A stretch of 42,290 bases of DNA from the NCBI GenBank assembly GCA_903893785.1, contig CAITNQ010000527.1, forward strand, positions 1-42,290, given 5' to 3'. Of the stretch, positions 26,901 through 34,863 are shown piece by piece. This DNA comes from an uncultured Gemmatimonadota bacterium. GTDB lineage: Bacteria; Latescibacterota; UBA2968; UBA8231. Below the pieces are notes generated by a model. That model was not told the origin of the DNA. It was given only the letters and a program-made list of their open reading frames with translations, and made no database searches. Made by a program: the position numbers and the translations under genes. The first letter of the stretch is position 1; each line of letters starts with the position of its first letter.

Positions 26901-29178
26901 AGTCGAACGCTTTCACAAACCAGCTGTGAGGTCCGGGAGCCAGCGCCCGCGGTGCAACGACGCTGGTATCGGCGGCCGGAATGGCGGCCAGGACCAGGGT
27001 GCTACCGACCCACAGCTCGTACTTGGCGATGCCTGAACCCGCGTCCACGGACGGATGCCAGGTGAACCGCGGCGTGGTAGTCTCAACCGTGTCCCCGGCC
27101 GCCGGGGCTACGAGATCGAAGGGCTGTGCCGGGCTCCACTCGCCGACCAGCGACCGCGACTCAGTGGACTGGCGCCAGTTGCCCACCGAGTCCACCGCGT
27201 CCACATGCCAGGTATGGCGCCCTTCGGCGATCTGCACCGTAACCATGGTGTCACCCAGGCCGTCACGCACCAGGCTGGAATCCATCCAGAGACGGTAGTA
27301 GGCCGTGCCGGCGCCGTCGTCCACGGCTTTCTGCCAGGACAGGGCCGGCGTCGGCAAGCGCGTGAACTCGCCATCAGCGGGCGCCAGCAGGTGGAACGGC
27401 GCCGGCGGCAGCAGGTCGACCCGCAGCGTGCGCCCGACGGCGCCGCGTGTGTTACCGGCCACGTCCTCGGCCGTGACCGACCACGGGTGCTCGCCATGGG
27501 TCAGCCCCAAAGCGACAGGAGGCGTGATCGAGGTGGTCGCGGCGCTAATGCTGTCAACGGCCAGTTTGCCGTCGATCCAAAGGCGATAGGCCTGCAACCC
27601 CATGCCCTCGTCGGCACTGGCGGCCCAGACAAAGGTCGGCGGCGTGGCACCGGACCAGGCACCCGGTCCGGGGGCCAGCAACTCGAAGGGCGTGGGCGGG
27701 GTATGGTCGACCCGCAGGCCCAGGGTCTCGGCCGAACGACGCTGGTTGCCGACACTGTCGACCGCCACCACGTACCAGGTGTGGGGCCCCGAGTCCAGTT
27801 CGACGCCGGTGCTGGCGATCTTGACGTCGTCAATGTGCCAGCCATCGGCGGTGCCGCTGGCGTCCGAAACCAGGCGGTATCGCAGGCGCACCTGGCGCGA
27901 ACCCGTATACGCGTTCAGCGGGATGGACACCGGTGTCCAGCTGGCCTGGACCCCCGAGTAACGCGCCAGTTCCCACCACGCCGCGCCGCCGTTGGTACTG
28001 ATCTCTACCAGGCCGTAGTCGCCGCCTGGGTAGAAGGCGTACTGCTGGCGGAAGGTAAGCATGGCACTGCCGGGGCTGCTCAGGTTGATGTCCCCGGCCG
28101 TGGTCGCCGCCACACTGACGTTGTTGCCGTACGCTCCCCCGGGGCTGTCAGTCAAGCAATATGAGCCGCTGCCGGGCTGCTCCCGAGCGATCCCCCAACC
28201 ACCGGTCAAGTCCCACTTGGCGCGGCCGGCCTCAAGATTGTCATCGAAGACATCGCCCGTGTCGTTGAGCGCGACGCGCGATGGCGGCAGGTTGTCGGCT
28301 CTGATCACATCGTCCACGTACAACTGGTATTTCATCAGGCCAGCGCCCACATCGCTGGCCGCCTGCCAGGCGAACACCGGAGCCGCAGCGCCGACCGAGG
28401 TACCGGCAGCAGGCGCCAGCAGGCTGAAGGGCGCCGGAGGATCGATGTCCACCTGGATGGACCAGATGTCGTCGCTGGTCCGCACGTTGCCGGCATAGTC
28501 GACCGCGTTGACCTTCCACACGTGGAACCCGGAGGTAAGCGAGTCTTCGCTGGACAAGCTCACCGACTCGACAGACCAGTCCAGGGGTTTGATGTTGTCG
28601 ACCCGCACCTGGCCATCGAGCAGCAGTTGGTAGTGGGACAGGCCCCAGTCCGCGTCCACGGTGGCGCCCCAGGAGAGTGTCACCGAACCGCCGGTACGCG
28701 CTCCATTGGCTGGGGAGACCAGCGTAAAGCGACCAGGGGGTGTGCGGTCCGATTCGCCAAGGTAGACGCGCACCTGGGGATGCAGGGCATCGTTGGTGAT
28801 CAGCGTCAGCACGCCGCGATAGCTGCGGTTGGCGGTGGCCGTCAGGGTCACATCGACGCGAACGCTGTCGTCCGGGGGGACCGCGAAGGCGCTGCTGTTC
28901 ACCGTGAAGGCCGCATCGCTGGAGCTGATGCCGCTGACCCGCAGCGTGTCGTTGACCAGGTCACCGCGATTGGTGACGAAGAACGACAGCGTCCGACTCG
29001 CCCCGGCCGGGACTTCGCCGTAATCCAGCACTGTCGGCGACGCGACCGCGGCCAGGTGGCGACGGAGGTCCAGGTAGGTGTCGTCGCTGACGCCGACGCC
29101 CTGACCGGCCCACGCGGTCCCCCACGCCGCTTGGAGCGCGACCCACAGCATGCCTGGCAGCCACCTGCACCGCCCCAT
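23920..29178 (-). CDS. Giant secreted Ig-repeat protein with dockerin-like and FlgD-Ig C-terminal domains
   Basis: This 1752-residue protein starts at ATG 29178 behind a strong AGGAGGT. A signal peptide ends near A24 (GTAWA|GQ). Residues 40-145 resemble an ASH/DUF1573-type beta domain. Then come many ~100-residue Ig/Fn3-like repeats with the recurrent pattern PPAPFxLLAP, FVWxAAxDxGxGLxxYxLWxDG and HTWxVxAVDxAGN. A jelly-roll-like insertion lies around 310-450. Some repeats carry GVDSVYVSxDGGxTW blocks. Residues 1591-1662 hold two EF-hand-like loops (DFTDDGVVDFSDF and DLDGSGGPVDFNDF), a dockerin-like pair. Residues 1663-1752 are a FlgD-Ig domain (SAYPNPFN, then GTGVYLCEL), as in surface-sorted FCB proteins. 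Inference: a Ca-stabilised adhesin or scaffold. The secreted SUMF1 gene precedes it by 160 bp. Confidence 0.85.
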   Translation of the reverse strand: MGRCRWLPGMLWVALQAAWGTAWAGQGVGVSDDTYLDLRRHLAAVASPTVLDYGEVPAGASRTLSFFVTNRGDLVNDTLRVSGISSSDAAFTVNSSAFAVPPDDSVRVDVTLTATANRSYRGVLTLITNDALHPQVRVYLGESDRTPPGRFTLVSPANGARTGGSVTLSWGATVDADWGLSHYQLLLDGQVRVDNIKPLDWSVESVSLSSEDSLTSGFHVWKVNAVDYAGNVRTSDDIWSIQVDIDPPAPFSLLAPAAGTSVGAAAPVFAWQAASDVGAGLMKYQLYVDDVIRADNLPPSRVALNDTGDVFDDNLEAGRAKWDLTGGWGIAREQPGSGSYCLTDSPGGAYGNNVSVAATTAGDINLSSPGSAMLTFRQQYAFYPGGDYGLVEISTNGGAAWWELARYSGVQASWTPVSIPLNAYTGSRQVRLRYRLVSDASGTADGWHIDDVKIASTGVELDSGPHTWYVVAVDSVGNQRRSAETLGLRVDHTPPTPFELLAPGPGAWSGATPPTFVWAASADEGMGLQAYRLWIDGKLAVDSISAATTSITPPVALGLTHGEHPWSVTAEDVAGNTRGAVGRTLRVDLLPPAPFHLLAPADGEFTRLPTPALSWQKAVDDGAGTAYYRLWMDSSLVRDGLGDTMVTVQIAEGRHTWHVDAVDSVGNWRQSTESRSLVGEWSPAQPFDLVAPAAGDTVETTTPRFTWHPSVDAGSGIAKYELWVGSTLVLAAIPAADTSVVAPRALAPGPHSWFVKAFDYAGNITSSPVAAFVAMDDVYPPTSRLTAPAPLQVVGGARYVITGTATDRNGSGVDSVYVSVDDGTTWQAATANGDGRWTHAWAWYTAGTYSLRCRAVDRSGNRETAGPGLRVTVDLTRPTVRELSVTPGPARAGQAAVMLTMAASAAGMDSLVTPQVTLRPVAGPPVEVVQTSYAGGIWQGVATIAAGTANGPATFTIAGAMDRAGNLMLTDSTHTVLIDTQPPRWFDLATPADSSWLSERRPALSWHATSDSSSGIAAYQIWVDGQLSAQVPANTSTGRPGADLTPGLHRWTVKAVDLAGNERNADSSRWVRVDLLTPASQITGPAQGDTLGSGGYVIRGTASDGTAGAVGVSGLARVEVDIDGGGWHSVVSSGEAFSSWEYSWTNPTPGTHVLRTRATDAAGNVETPTVVTAVKVVAQPTVSRLAVDPVISGVDTVALSITFQSSELGMNNSVSPSVVLLTARGDTLRVNQVSYSGLTWNGEVAITAAVANGPASCLVSGAADRVGNQVLAYRAAAVLTIDTTPPAADTVLVTPNPARAGTVQISIALREAGSGLEIGRVPGIYFLPSDGVLRPVTMGRYDSGTNRWLGTAQIGDDVRDGRALLLASGFRDRAGNVSAAGDTIGAFVIDRTPPVGLRSLAPADSAWTRARVPTFTWSAATDATAGLAEYRLRLGDGVTRPPLSPATIETSSISPLADGAYTWAVTAADAAGNEASTVTRLLRVDATAPVSSLRLPVAGAAIEELPVTISGTAVDSSAGEAGIGVDSVYVSTDGGATWQPAAGSGSGFASWSYTWTGGAVGAHTLRSRAVDRLGNAEVPSAGVTVTVRSRVKGDFTDDGVVDFSDFFQFADVFGTVAPRFDLDGSGGPVDFNDFFIFADSFAGSNRAKLLLLARQRLGLPAATRLTSAYPNPFNSATTITYEVAVPAPVRLRLYSVGGQLVRTLVDGQTGAGQFQVAWDGRDNQGQAVGTGVYLCELRVSGHSDLRRLVLTR

Positions 29179-29338
29179 CAGCCACCTCCTGAGTGTGAAA
29201 CCCTGATCACGGCTAAGCTGGTGCCGCTGCGGCTGACCTCGACCCGGCAGCCCCGCCGGGGGTTCGCCGGCGTAACGGGCCCGCCCCAGGACGCATCACC
29301 GGCAGCAGCGCGTCCTCGTTGCGCCTGACGCCCGTGGT

Positions 29339-30415
29339 TCAGTGCCGGCGAACCAGACGGGCCCCGACGTTGTGACGGCGCAGGTCGGCGGTGTACGTGT
29401 TGCGGTATGCCGAGCGGGTGTACTGAGCAAAATCCGACACGCTGCCGCCACGGAAGACCCGTCGTGAACCGGTAGCCGGGCCGGTCGGGTCTGCCTGCGC
29501 CGTGGCGGTGTAGGTACCGTAGTAGTCCTGGACCCACTCCCACACATTGCCGTGCAGATCGAACAGGCCCCAAGGGTCGGGGGCGCGGGTGCCCACCGGC
29601 TGCCCCCAGGGCATGGCGGCGTTCCAGGCATTGGCGCTGTACCAAGCATGGGCTCCGAGCATGGCCTCGTCACTGCCAAAGGACCAGCGCGTGGTGGTGC
29701 CGCCACGGCAGGCGTACTCCCATTCGGCTTCGGTCGGCAATCGGTACAGCGAGTCATTGGCGGCCTGGTTGAGGCTGTGCACCAGGGCCTGCACATCGTT
29801 CCAAGAGATGTGGACGGCCGGGTTGTTGGCCGCCACCTGGACGTAGCTGTTGCCGGTCCAGGGCGCGGTGCCCATGACGGCCGTCCACTGACCCTGGGTC
29901 AGCTCGTGTCTGGCCAGGTAAAACCCACGCGTCAGCGTCACGAGGTGCTGCGGGCCCTCGTCCGGATCGCGACCCGGTTCGTCACCGGGTGACCCCATGG
30001 TGAACGTGCCCGGAGCAACCCAGACGAACTGCATCGTGGCCCCGCCGGGCAGCGTCACCACCAGGTCTTCGGTGGCCGTAACCCGGGCGCGGAAGTGACC
30101 GAGCGTTTCCCCCAGGTCAGTCCCGGCGTCCCAGACAACGCGCTTCCCGGTGCCGGTGGCCACGCGCCCCACATCGCCCTGCACGTTACGCGCCGTGTGG
30201 CCGAAAGTAGCGCCATCGTCGTCCGAGATGTCGATCGAGACCCACATGCTGTCGCCGTCCGCGTCAGCCACATCGTAGGTGATCTCCACCTGCCGCGTCT
30301 TGGGCATCTGGCGCATTTTCACGTTGGTCACCGCCGGGCTGGCAGCCCAGCCGCCCAAAGGCACAAGGAGCAGGACCACGAACCATGCGACGGCCAGCCT
30401 GAGCCTGGGTGCCAT
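29339..30415 (-). CDS. Secreted SUMF1-domain protein with N-terminal beta domain
   Basis: This is a 358-residue protein starting at ATG 30415 with AGGAGGA upstream. The signal peptide is MAPRLRLAVAWFVVLLLVPL and cleaves near residue 25. Residues 26-115 form an Ig-like segment (VEITYDVADADGDSMWVSID) often found before SUMF1 domains in FCB-type bacteria. Residues 118-358 are the SUMF1 domain (VWVAPGTFTMGSPGDEPG, LPTEAEWEYACRGG, GNVWEWVQDYYG). The end reads RVFRGGSVSDFAQYTRSAYR, with no cysteines where formylglycine-generating enzymes have their catalytic pair. A structural or binding role outside the cell is more likely than sulfatase activation. It lies just upstream of the giant Ig-repeat gene and may be cotranscribed with it. 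Confidence 0.83.
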   Translation of the reverse strand: MAPRLRLAVAWFVVLLLVPLGGWAASPAVTNVKMRQMPKTRQVEITYDVADADGDSMWVSIDISDDDGATFGHTARNVQGDVGRVATGTGKRVVWDAGTDLGETLGHFRARVTATEDLVVTLPGGATMQFVWVAPGTFTMGSPGDEPGRDPDEGPQHLVTLTRGFYLARHELTQGQWTAVMGTAPWTGNSYVQVAANNPAVHISWNDVQALVHSLNQAANDSLYRLPTEAEWEYACRGGTTTRWSFGSDEAMLGAHAWYSANAWNAAMPWGQPVGTRAPDPWGLFDLHGNVWEWVQDYYGTYTATAQADPTGPATGSRRVFRGGSVSDFAQYTRSAYRNTYTADLRRHNVGARLVRRH

Positions 30416-30887
30416 ATACGCCGTTCCTCCTGTGAACCTCTGAAGCCGTGCGGCCAGTCCGGCCGGTACCCCGAACGCTGCCACCTGGCGCTGGCCGGGC
30501 CGGGCAGGGACCCGCGCGCGGCGGTCACCGCGGGGCGACGGGCAGACGCCAGGAGCACGCGCGGCTGCGCCCATTCCGCCGACCAGGGCACGGGGCTTCG
30601 CCACGCCCGCCACTTCAGCCAGGGCTGCGGGTTGGCCAGTTGCCGGGGCTAACGGGTGCGATTTCCATCGTGAGGTCACCGCAGGCCGGCGCAGGCGCGA
30701 CCCGTCGGGACCACGGCCCGACAGGGGCCAGCCAGAACCGCCTTGGTGCGACCGGGGACCCGGTTCCGTTGGGGGAGGGGAACGGCACCGGGTCAGCAGG
30801 TCTCCCTGGGGAGGGGAGCCCGCCCAACATCAGCAAAGATGGTGACTTTCTGCCAGCCGCGCCACGTTTATTTCTGCGCCCGGCAGG
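30416..30887. other. Spacer with a long hairpin
   Basis: This 472-bp gap lies between the formamidase stop (30888) and the SUMF1 start (30415), both minus strand. It contains the 13-bp inverted repeat at 30758-30793 and an AT-richer stretch at 30828-30876. No gene or clear promoter was recognised. Confidence 0.5.
30758..30793. repeat. 13-bp inverted repeat with G-rich loop
   Basis: ACCCGGTTCCGTT (30758-30770) pairs with AACGGCACCGGGT (30781-30793), 12 of 13 positions matched, around the loop GGGGGAGGGG. It lies about 95 bases after the formamidase stop in the direction of transcription. No T-run follows, so it would be an incomplete terminator or a 3'-end hairpin. Confidence 0.6.
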
Positions 30888-31793
30888 TCAGCCATCGATA
30901 GCCTTGCTCACCACGCCGCGGGCCGTCACCGGGAAAACGCCGGGCTGACAGCACTGACAGATCTGCACGTCGACCGCCGCACTGGCCAGCATGTAGGCCT
31001 CGGCAAAGCTCAGCCCAAGGCGTTGCTGCAGCAGGAAGACGGCTTCGTCCGCGGCCTGGCGCACGGCCGCCGCCATGTCCAGGTCCTCGGCCGTGGTCAC
31101 CCAGGCAGTCGGCGTCTCGACCAGGGCGCGGCCGCGGTACCCCGCCGGTCCAGGCGGCGGCAGCACGTCGATGCGGATGTGCACACGTGCGCAGATTTCC
31201 AACGCTAGAAAGGTGATCTCGCCGTCGCCCATGGCGCCGTGGACATCGCCCAATCCGAGGCCAGCACCGGGCACGGCCACGGGCAGGTACACGGTGGCGC
31301 CGGGAGCAACCATCCGGTTGTCCATGTTGCCACCATGGACGCCGGGCAGACCCGTGCTCAAGGGAGCGGCGGCCGGCGCCGTACCGATAACGCCGACCAT
31401 GGGTCGCACCGGGAACCGCACCTTTCCCCCCCACCCGGCCCAGCCATCGCGGACGGCAACGATGCGCGTCGCGTAGTCGGGCGCCAGGTGGGCCAGTAAC
31501 CCCTGGCCCGCTTTGACCGCGATGAAGCCCTCAGGCGCCAATTCGATGCTGATCAGGTGCACCGCCAACACCATTCCCGGGTCTGCACCCCGCACTTGGA
31601 TGGGCCCGGTGGCAGGATTGGTGCCGACCGGGTGCGGGTGGTCCAAAAGGTCACCATCCAGGCGAATAGTGCCCGTACGGGCGTCCCAGGTCTCCAGTAC
31701 CACTTCGTCGCCAGGGTCGACTTCCAGGGCCGGGGCCAGAGCCCGGTCCAGCGCGTACGTAATGTGATCACGCGTCAACAGGTGGCGAGTCAT
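30888..31793 (-). CDS. Acetamidase/formamidase family protein
   Basis: This is a 301-residue enzyme of the FmdA/AmdA family, which hydrolyses formamide, acetamide or similar short amides to ammonia and an acid. Family blocks are visible: LETWDARTG near residue 34, PGVHGGNMDNR at 150-160 and GDVHGAMGDGE at 182-192, which hold the conserved His and Asp metal-site residues. ATG 31793 has CGGAG upstream; the frame is open further but without a ribosome-binding site. It is divergent from the PLP-enzyme gene at 32010, so the 216-bp gap should hold promoters for both. The physiological amide is unknown. Confidence 0.9.
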   Translation of the reverse strand: MTRHLLTRDHITYALDRALAPALEVDPGDEVVLETWDARTGTIRLDGDLLDHPHPVGTNPATGPIQVRGADPGMVLAVHLISIELAPEGFIAVKAGQGLLAHLAPDYATRIVAVRDGWAGWGGKVRFPVRPMVGVIGTAPAAAPLSTGLPGVHGGNMDNRMVAPGATVYLPVAVPGAGLGLGDVHGAMGDGEITFLALEICARVHIRIDVLPPPGPAGYRGRALVETPTAWVTTAEDLDMAAAVRQAADEAVFLLQQRLGLSFAEAYMLASAAVDVQICQCCQPGVFPVTARGVVSKAIDG

Positions 31794-32009
31794 GGCCAGC
31801 TCCGGGCAGGGGAATGGGCGGCGGCCAACCGCCGCCGAACGTGTCGGGCAAGGACGTCGGTCCCAAGGGTAGGTCACGGGCCCGAACCGGGTCAACTGCG
31901 TACCTTAGGCTGGAGTCGGCGACCGAGACGTGGCCGCGCCAGCGTATCGTCCATGGCGCTGCCTGCCATTTGGACGCCCAGCTTGGACGATTCGCCCCCG
32001 GAGAGAGCC

Positions 32010-33194
32010 ATGGCTAACACAGACCTGCCCGAGGCCAACGGGAACCGCCCTTGGCCAGACCGCGAAGCGCAGTTGGTCCGCGGCGAACTGAGCGGCCTGG
32101 CGAAGGCCGACCTACCCACCCCGTGCCTGGTCGTGGAACAGGGCGTGCTGGCCGGCAATCTGGCGCGGATGGCCTCGCACAGCCGCGCCACGGGCCTGCG
32201 TCTGCGGCCGCACTTCAAAGTCCACCGCTGCGTCGCCATTGCCCGCCAGCAGATGGACCTGGGCGCCATCGGCATCTGTACGGCCACCATAGCCGAAGCC
32301 GAGCTGCTATCGCAGTGCGGCATCCACGACATCCTGTGGACCTCGCAGCCGGCGGGACCGAACAAGATCCACCGGGCCGTAGCCCTGGCGGCCCGGAACC
32401 CCAACTTCATGTTCGCCGTCGACAGCCCGGAGGTGGTTGACCTGGTGGAGCAGGCCGCCACGGCCGCACGCACGGTCGTGGGTCTGGTCGTCGATGTGTA
32501 CGCCGGCCTGACGCGCCAGGGCATAGAGGCAGGCTCACCAGCGCTGGCCCTGGCCCAGCGGGTGCATGCCTCCCCCTGGCTGCGCCTGCGCGGGTTGATG
32601 GGTTACGCGGGTTGGGCCTCCCATACCCATGGTTGGGAAGCACGCCGCGAGCGCTCACGCCGCGAGCTGGTCGGACTGGCGGAGACGGTGGAGCTGTGCC
32701 ACCGCGCCGGGTTGCCCGTGGGCCTGGTTTCCGGGGGCTGCACGGGCACATACGACATCGACACGGATTCGGTGCTGACCGAACTCCAGTGCGGTTCGTA
32801 CGTTTTCATGGACACTGAATACCGGGCCATCGGCAGCCGGCACCAGGCCGGCGAGTTTACCGATTTCGGCCTGGCGTTGACGGTGATGGCCACGGTCACC
32901 GGGCGGCCACAGCCCGGTCAGTGCACCATTGACGCGGGGGACAAGGCGGTCCTGCGGCCGACAGACCGCGTGCGAGGCATGCCGTGGGTAACGATTGAGA
33001 ACCAGGGAGCGGAGTACGGCATCCTGCACTGGGGGCCCCAGGACGAACCGCTCCGGATCGGCCAGCGCGTCGAGATCTACCCGACCATTCTGGATCAGAC
33101 CACCAACGCCAGCGAGCGCTTCTACGTCGCCGACGGCGACCGCATTGTTGACGCCTGGCCGATCATGGGTCGCGGCGGACCGGCACAGCGATAG
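32010..33194 (+). CDS. PLP fold-type III enzyme of the D-threonine aldolase/D-serine dehydratase family, lacking the metal motif
   Basis: This is a 394-residue protein starting at ATG 32010 behind GGAGAG. The alanine-racemase-like N-terminal barrel has the PLP lysine K70 in LRPHFKVHR, and GLVSGGCTGTYD matches the phosphate-binding glycine region. In metal-dependent D-threonine aldolases and D-serine dehydratases the C-terminal domain carries a Pro-x-His-x-Cys metal site. Here the equivalent residues 358-362 read P-T-I-L-D, and the preceding His region reads NQGAEYG. Fold and PLP binding are therefore clear, but the usual metal-dependent aldolase or dehydratase chemistry is doubtful. A racemase or another activity on D-amino acids is possible. 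It is convergent with the Asp-box gene. Confidence 0.85.
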   Translation: MANTDLPEANGNRPWPDREAQLVRGELSGLAKADLPTPCLVVEQGVLAGNLARMASHSRATGLRLRPHFKVHRCVAIARQQMDLGAIGICTATIAEAELLSQCGIHDILWTSQPAGPNKIHRAVALAARNPNFMFAVDSPEVVDLVEQAATAARTVVGLVVDVYAGLTRQGIEAGSPALALAQRVHASPWLRLRGLMGYAGWASHTHGWEARRERSRRELVGLAETVELCHRAGLPVGLVSGGCTGTYDIDTDSVLTELQCGSYVFMDTEYRAIGSRHQAGEFTDFGLALTVMATVTGRPQPGQCTIDAGDKAVLRPTDRVRGMPWVTIENQGAEYGILHWGPQDEPLRIGQRVEIYPTILDQTTNASERFYVADGDRIVDAWPIMGRGGPAQR

Positions 33195-33232
33195 TCTGAG
33201 CAGCCCGACGCGGTCCCGGCCGATGGGGGTGG

Positions 33233-33258
33233 CGCGGCGGTGGTCGGCACCGCCCGCG
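33233..33258. terminator. Hairpin between convergent genes
   Basis: GGCGGTG (33236-33242) pairs with CACCGCC (33248-33254) around GTCGG, and CGC/GCG extends the stem past a bulged C. It sits in the 89-bp gap where the PLP-enzyme and Asp-box genes end facing each other, so a bidirectional terminator is plausible despite the missing T-run. Confidence 0.35.
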
Positions 33259-33283
33259 GCCGTGCCCCTGTAATCCCCGGCCT

Positions 33284-34678
33284 TCAGCCCAGCGACCAAC
33301 GCAGCAGACCGGTCAGTTCCCGGGCGCGGTGCGTTTCATGGGCAAAGTAGTCGGCGAAATGGTGTCGCGTGAGCGCCTTGGAGGCCCCGGGGTCGAAGAC
33401 GAAGCGCGGGTGGTCGAAGGGTGAGGCCAGGCGGGCGGCCTCGTACACCGCCGGGTCCAGGTACCGTTCTTCGCGCAGGATGGTCTGCAGATCCGCCGGC
33501 ATGTAGCGGTACGAATACGGGGTGATGAAGCCGCCGGCGGGCACGGCAAGGGTCTTACCGAACCCGCCGCCCGAGGTGCCCACGTCCGGCGTGCGGTCGT
33601 CGATGACGACCAGGTCGTGCTGCAGGTCCCAGTGCAGCCTGCCGGTGCCGTCTTCCTCGACGACGGTGGCATGGACACCCATGTGGGGCCACGGGTAGCC
33701 GTATTCCTCCTTCGGCACCATGCGCAGGGTGTAGGTCACCAGCAGCCGCCGATCGTCCAGAGGCAGCACGCTGGGGTACATCATACCCGGCACGCCGAAC
33801 TGGCCCCGATAATGCCAGGAAACGCCGTCGTCCAGGGACTCCATCAGGATGAGGCATTCGTCCTGGTCGATCCCTGAGTGCGGCCCCGGTGACACGAATC
33901 CAGGCAGGTTAAGGTCGGCAAAGACACGCCCCTCCAAGCGAGCCAACCGCATGAGCCGGCCCGCCGGGGTGCGGAAGAAGACATTCTCCTCCATCAGGCC
34001 TCGGTGATAGGGCCCGTGTTCGAAGTAATAGGACAGCTCGGGCGAGTCGGCGTAACTCATGCGCTGGGCGGTCCAGGTCCGGCCGTCGTCGGCAGACCGC
34101 AGCATGAAGTCGCCATTGCCGTAACAGACGCCGTAGAGCAACGAACCGTCGGGCATGGCCAGCATGTCGTAGGCGCCGAGCATGCCGGGGTACGCGCTGG
34201 TGTCGAAGCGTTCGGGGTCCGGCAGCAATTCCGGGGTCAACTGGCTGCGAGCCCAATGGTGGCCGCCGTCGACCGAGCGGTTGAGCACCAGGTAACGCCC
34301 GCCATAGTCGGCCCCGCCGTAGGTAGTGCCTACCCCCTGCGCCACTGGATCCAGGTCGGCCGACACACACAGGATCGTGTGCCGGGGGGTGGTATAGAAG
34401 AAGGGCTCGCCGAAGAAAGGCGCATGGCATCCCTTACCCCAGGTGCGGCCGCCGTCCGGCGAGTGGTACAGGACCCAGTGGAAAGTCCATTCCTGGCCAT
34501 GTTGGGCGAACTCCACATGCCGGTGATTGGTCAGCAGCACCAGGCCACCGCCGGGCTGACACGACAGGCAGGGCTTGTTGTCGTATTGGCTGGCGAAGGG
34601 CAACACCTCGCCGGTGACCCGGGCCGGATCGAGCCGCAGCGGGTTGATGACTTTCGGGTACGACAGATCGTGGGGCAT
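33284..34678 (-). CDS. Asp-box (BNR repeat) sialidase-like protein
   Basis: This is a 464-residue protein with a six-bladed-propeller pattern and four Asp boxes: SPDGGRTW (73-80), SVDGGHHW (135-142), SADDGRTW (195-202) and SLDDGVSW (281-288). No N-terminal F/Y-R-I-P motif was found, and the catalytic Arg triad could not be placed, so true exo-sialidase activity is not established. There is no signal peptide. ATG 34678 has only a weak GAGG upstream. It is divergent from the SGNH-like gene at 34864. Related sialidase-like proteins are common in bacteria that degrade plant and algal glycans. The alternative is a glycan-binding or other glycosidase propeller. Confidence 0.78.
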   Translation of the reverse strand: MPHDLSYPKVINPLRLDPARVTGEVLPFASQYDNKPCLSCQPGGGLVLLTNHRHVEFAQHGQEWTFHWVLYHSPDGGRTWGKGCHAPFFGEPFFYTTPRHTILCVSADLDPVAQGVGTTYGGADYGGRYLVLNRSVDGGHHWARSQLTPELLPDPERFDTSAYPGMLGAYDMLAMPDGSLLYGVCYGNGDFMLRSADDGRTWTAQRMSYADSPELSYYFEHGPYHRGLMEENVFFRTPAGRLMRLARLEGRVFADLNLPGFVSPGPHSGIDQDECLILMESLDDGVSWHYRGQFGVPGMMYPSVLPLDDRRLLVTYTLRMVPKEEYGYPWPHMGVHATVVEEDGTGRLHWDLQHDLVVIDDRTPDVGTSGGGFGKTLAVPAGGFITPYSYRYMPADLQTILREERYLDPAVYEAARLASPFDHPRFVFDPGASKALTRHHFADYFAHETHRARELTGLLRWSLG

Positions 34679-34742
34679 GCGGGCCTCAGTGTTTGGCAGG
34701 ACCGAACCGGACAACCGCGAGGGCCACAGGGAGCGCGACGGG

Positions 34743-34772
34743 TTGACACCGCGCCGCCGGACCCGGTTTGTT
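34743..34772 (+). promoter_or_regulatory. Candidate promoter for the SGNH-like gene
   Basis: A perfect TTGACA at 34743-34748 is followed after 18 bp by TTTGTT at 34767-34772. The start codon is 91 bp downstream. The arrangement resembles the promoter before the Mn riboswitch. The -10 is weak. Confidence 0.35.
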
Positions 34773-34863
34773 GGCCGTGGGCGCCCGGTCCCCTCCCGGC
34801 GCTGGCGGCCCGATCCGGGCCCGGCACCCGTCAACCGCGTACCCCATCAACGGAGGCACTGGC

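Noticed and set aside
33284..34678. Confident exo-alpha-sialidase
   Set aside because: Four Asp boxes show only the propeller fold. The F/Y-R-I-P motif was not found and the Arg triad could not be placed, so the name is kept as sialidase-like.
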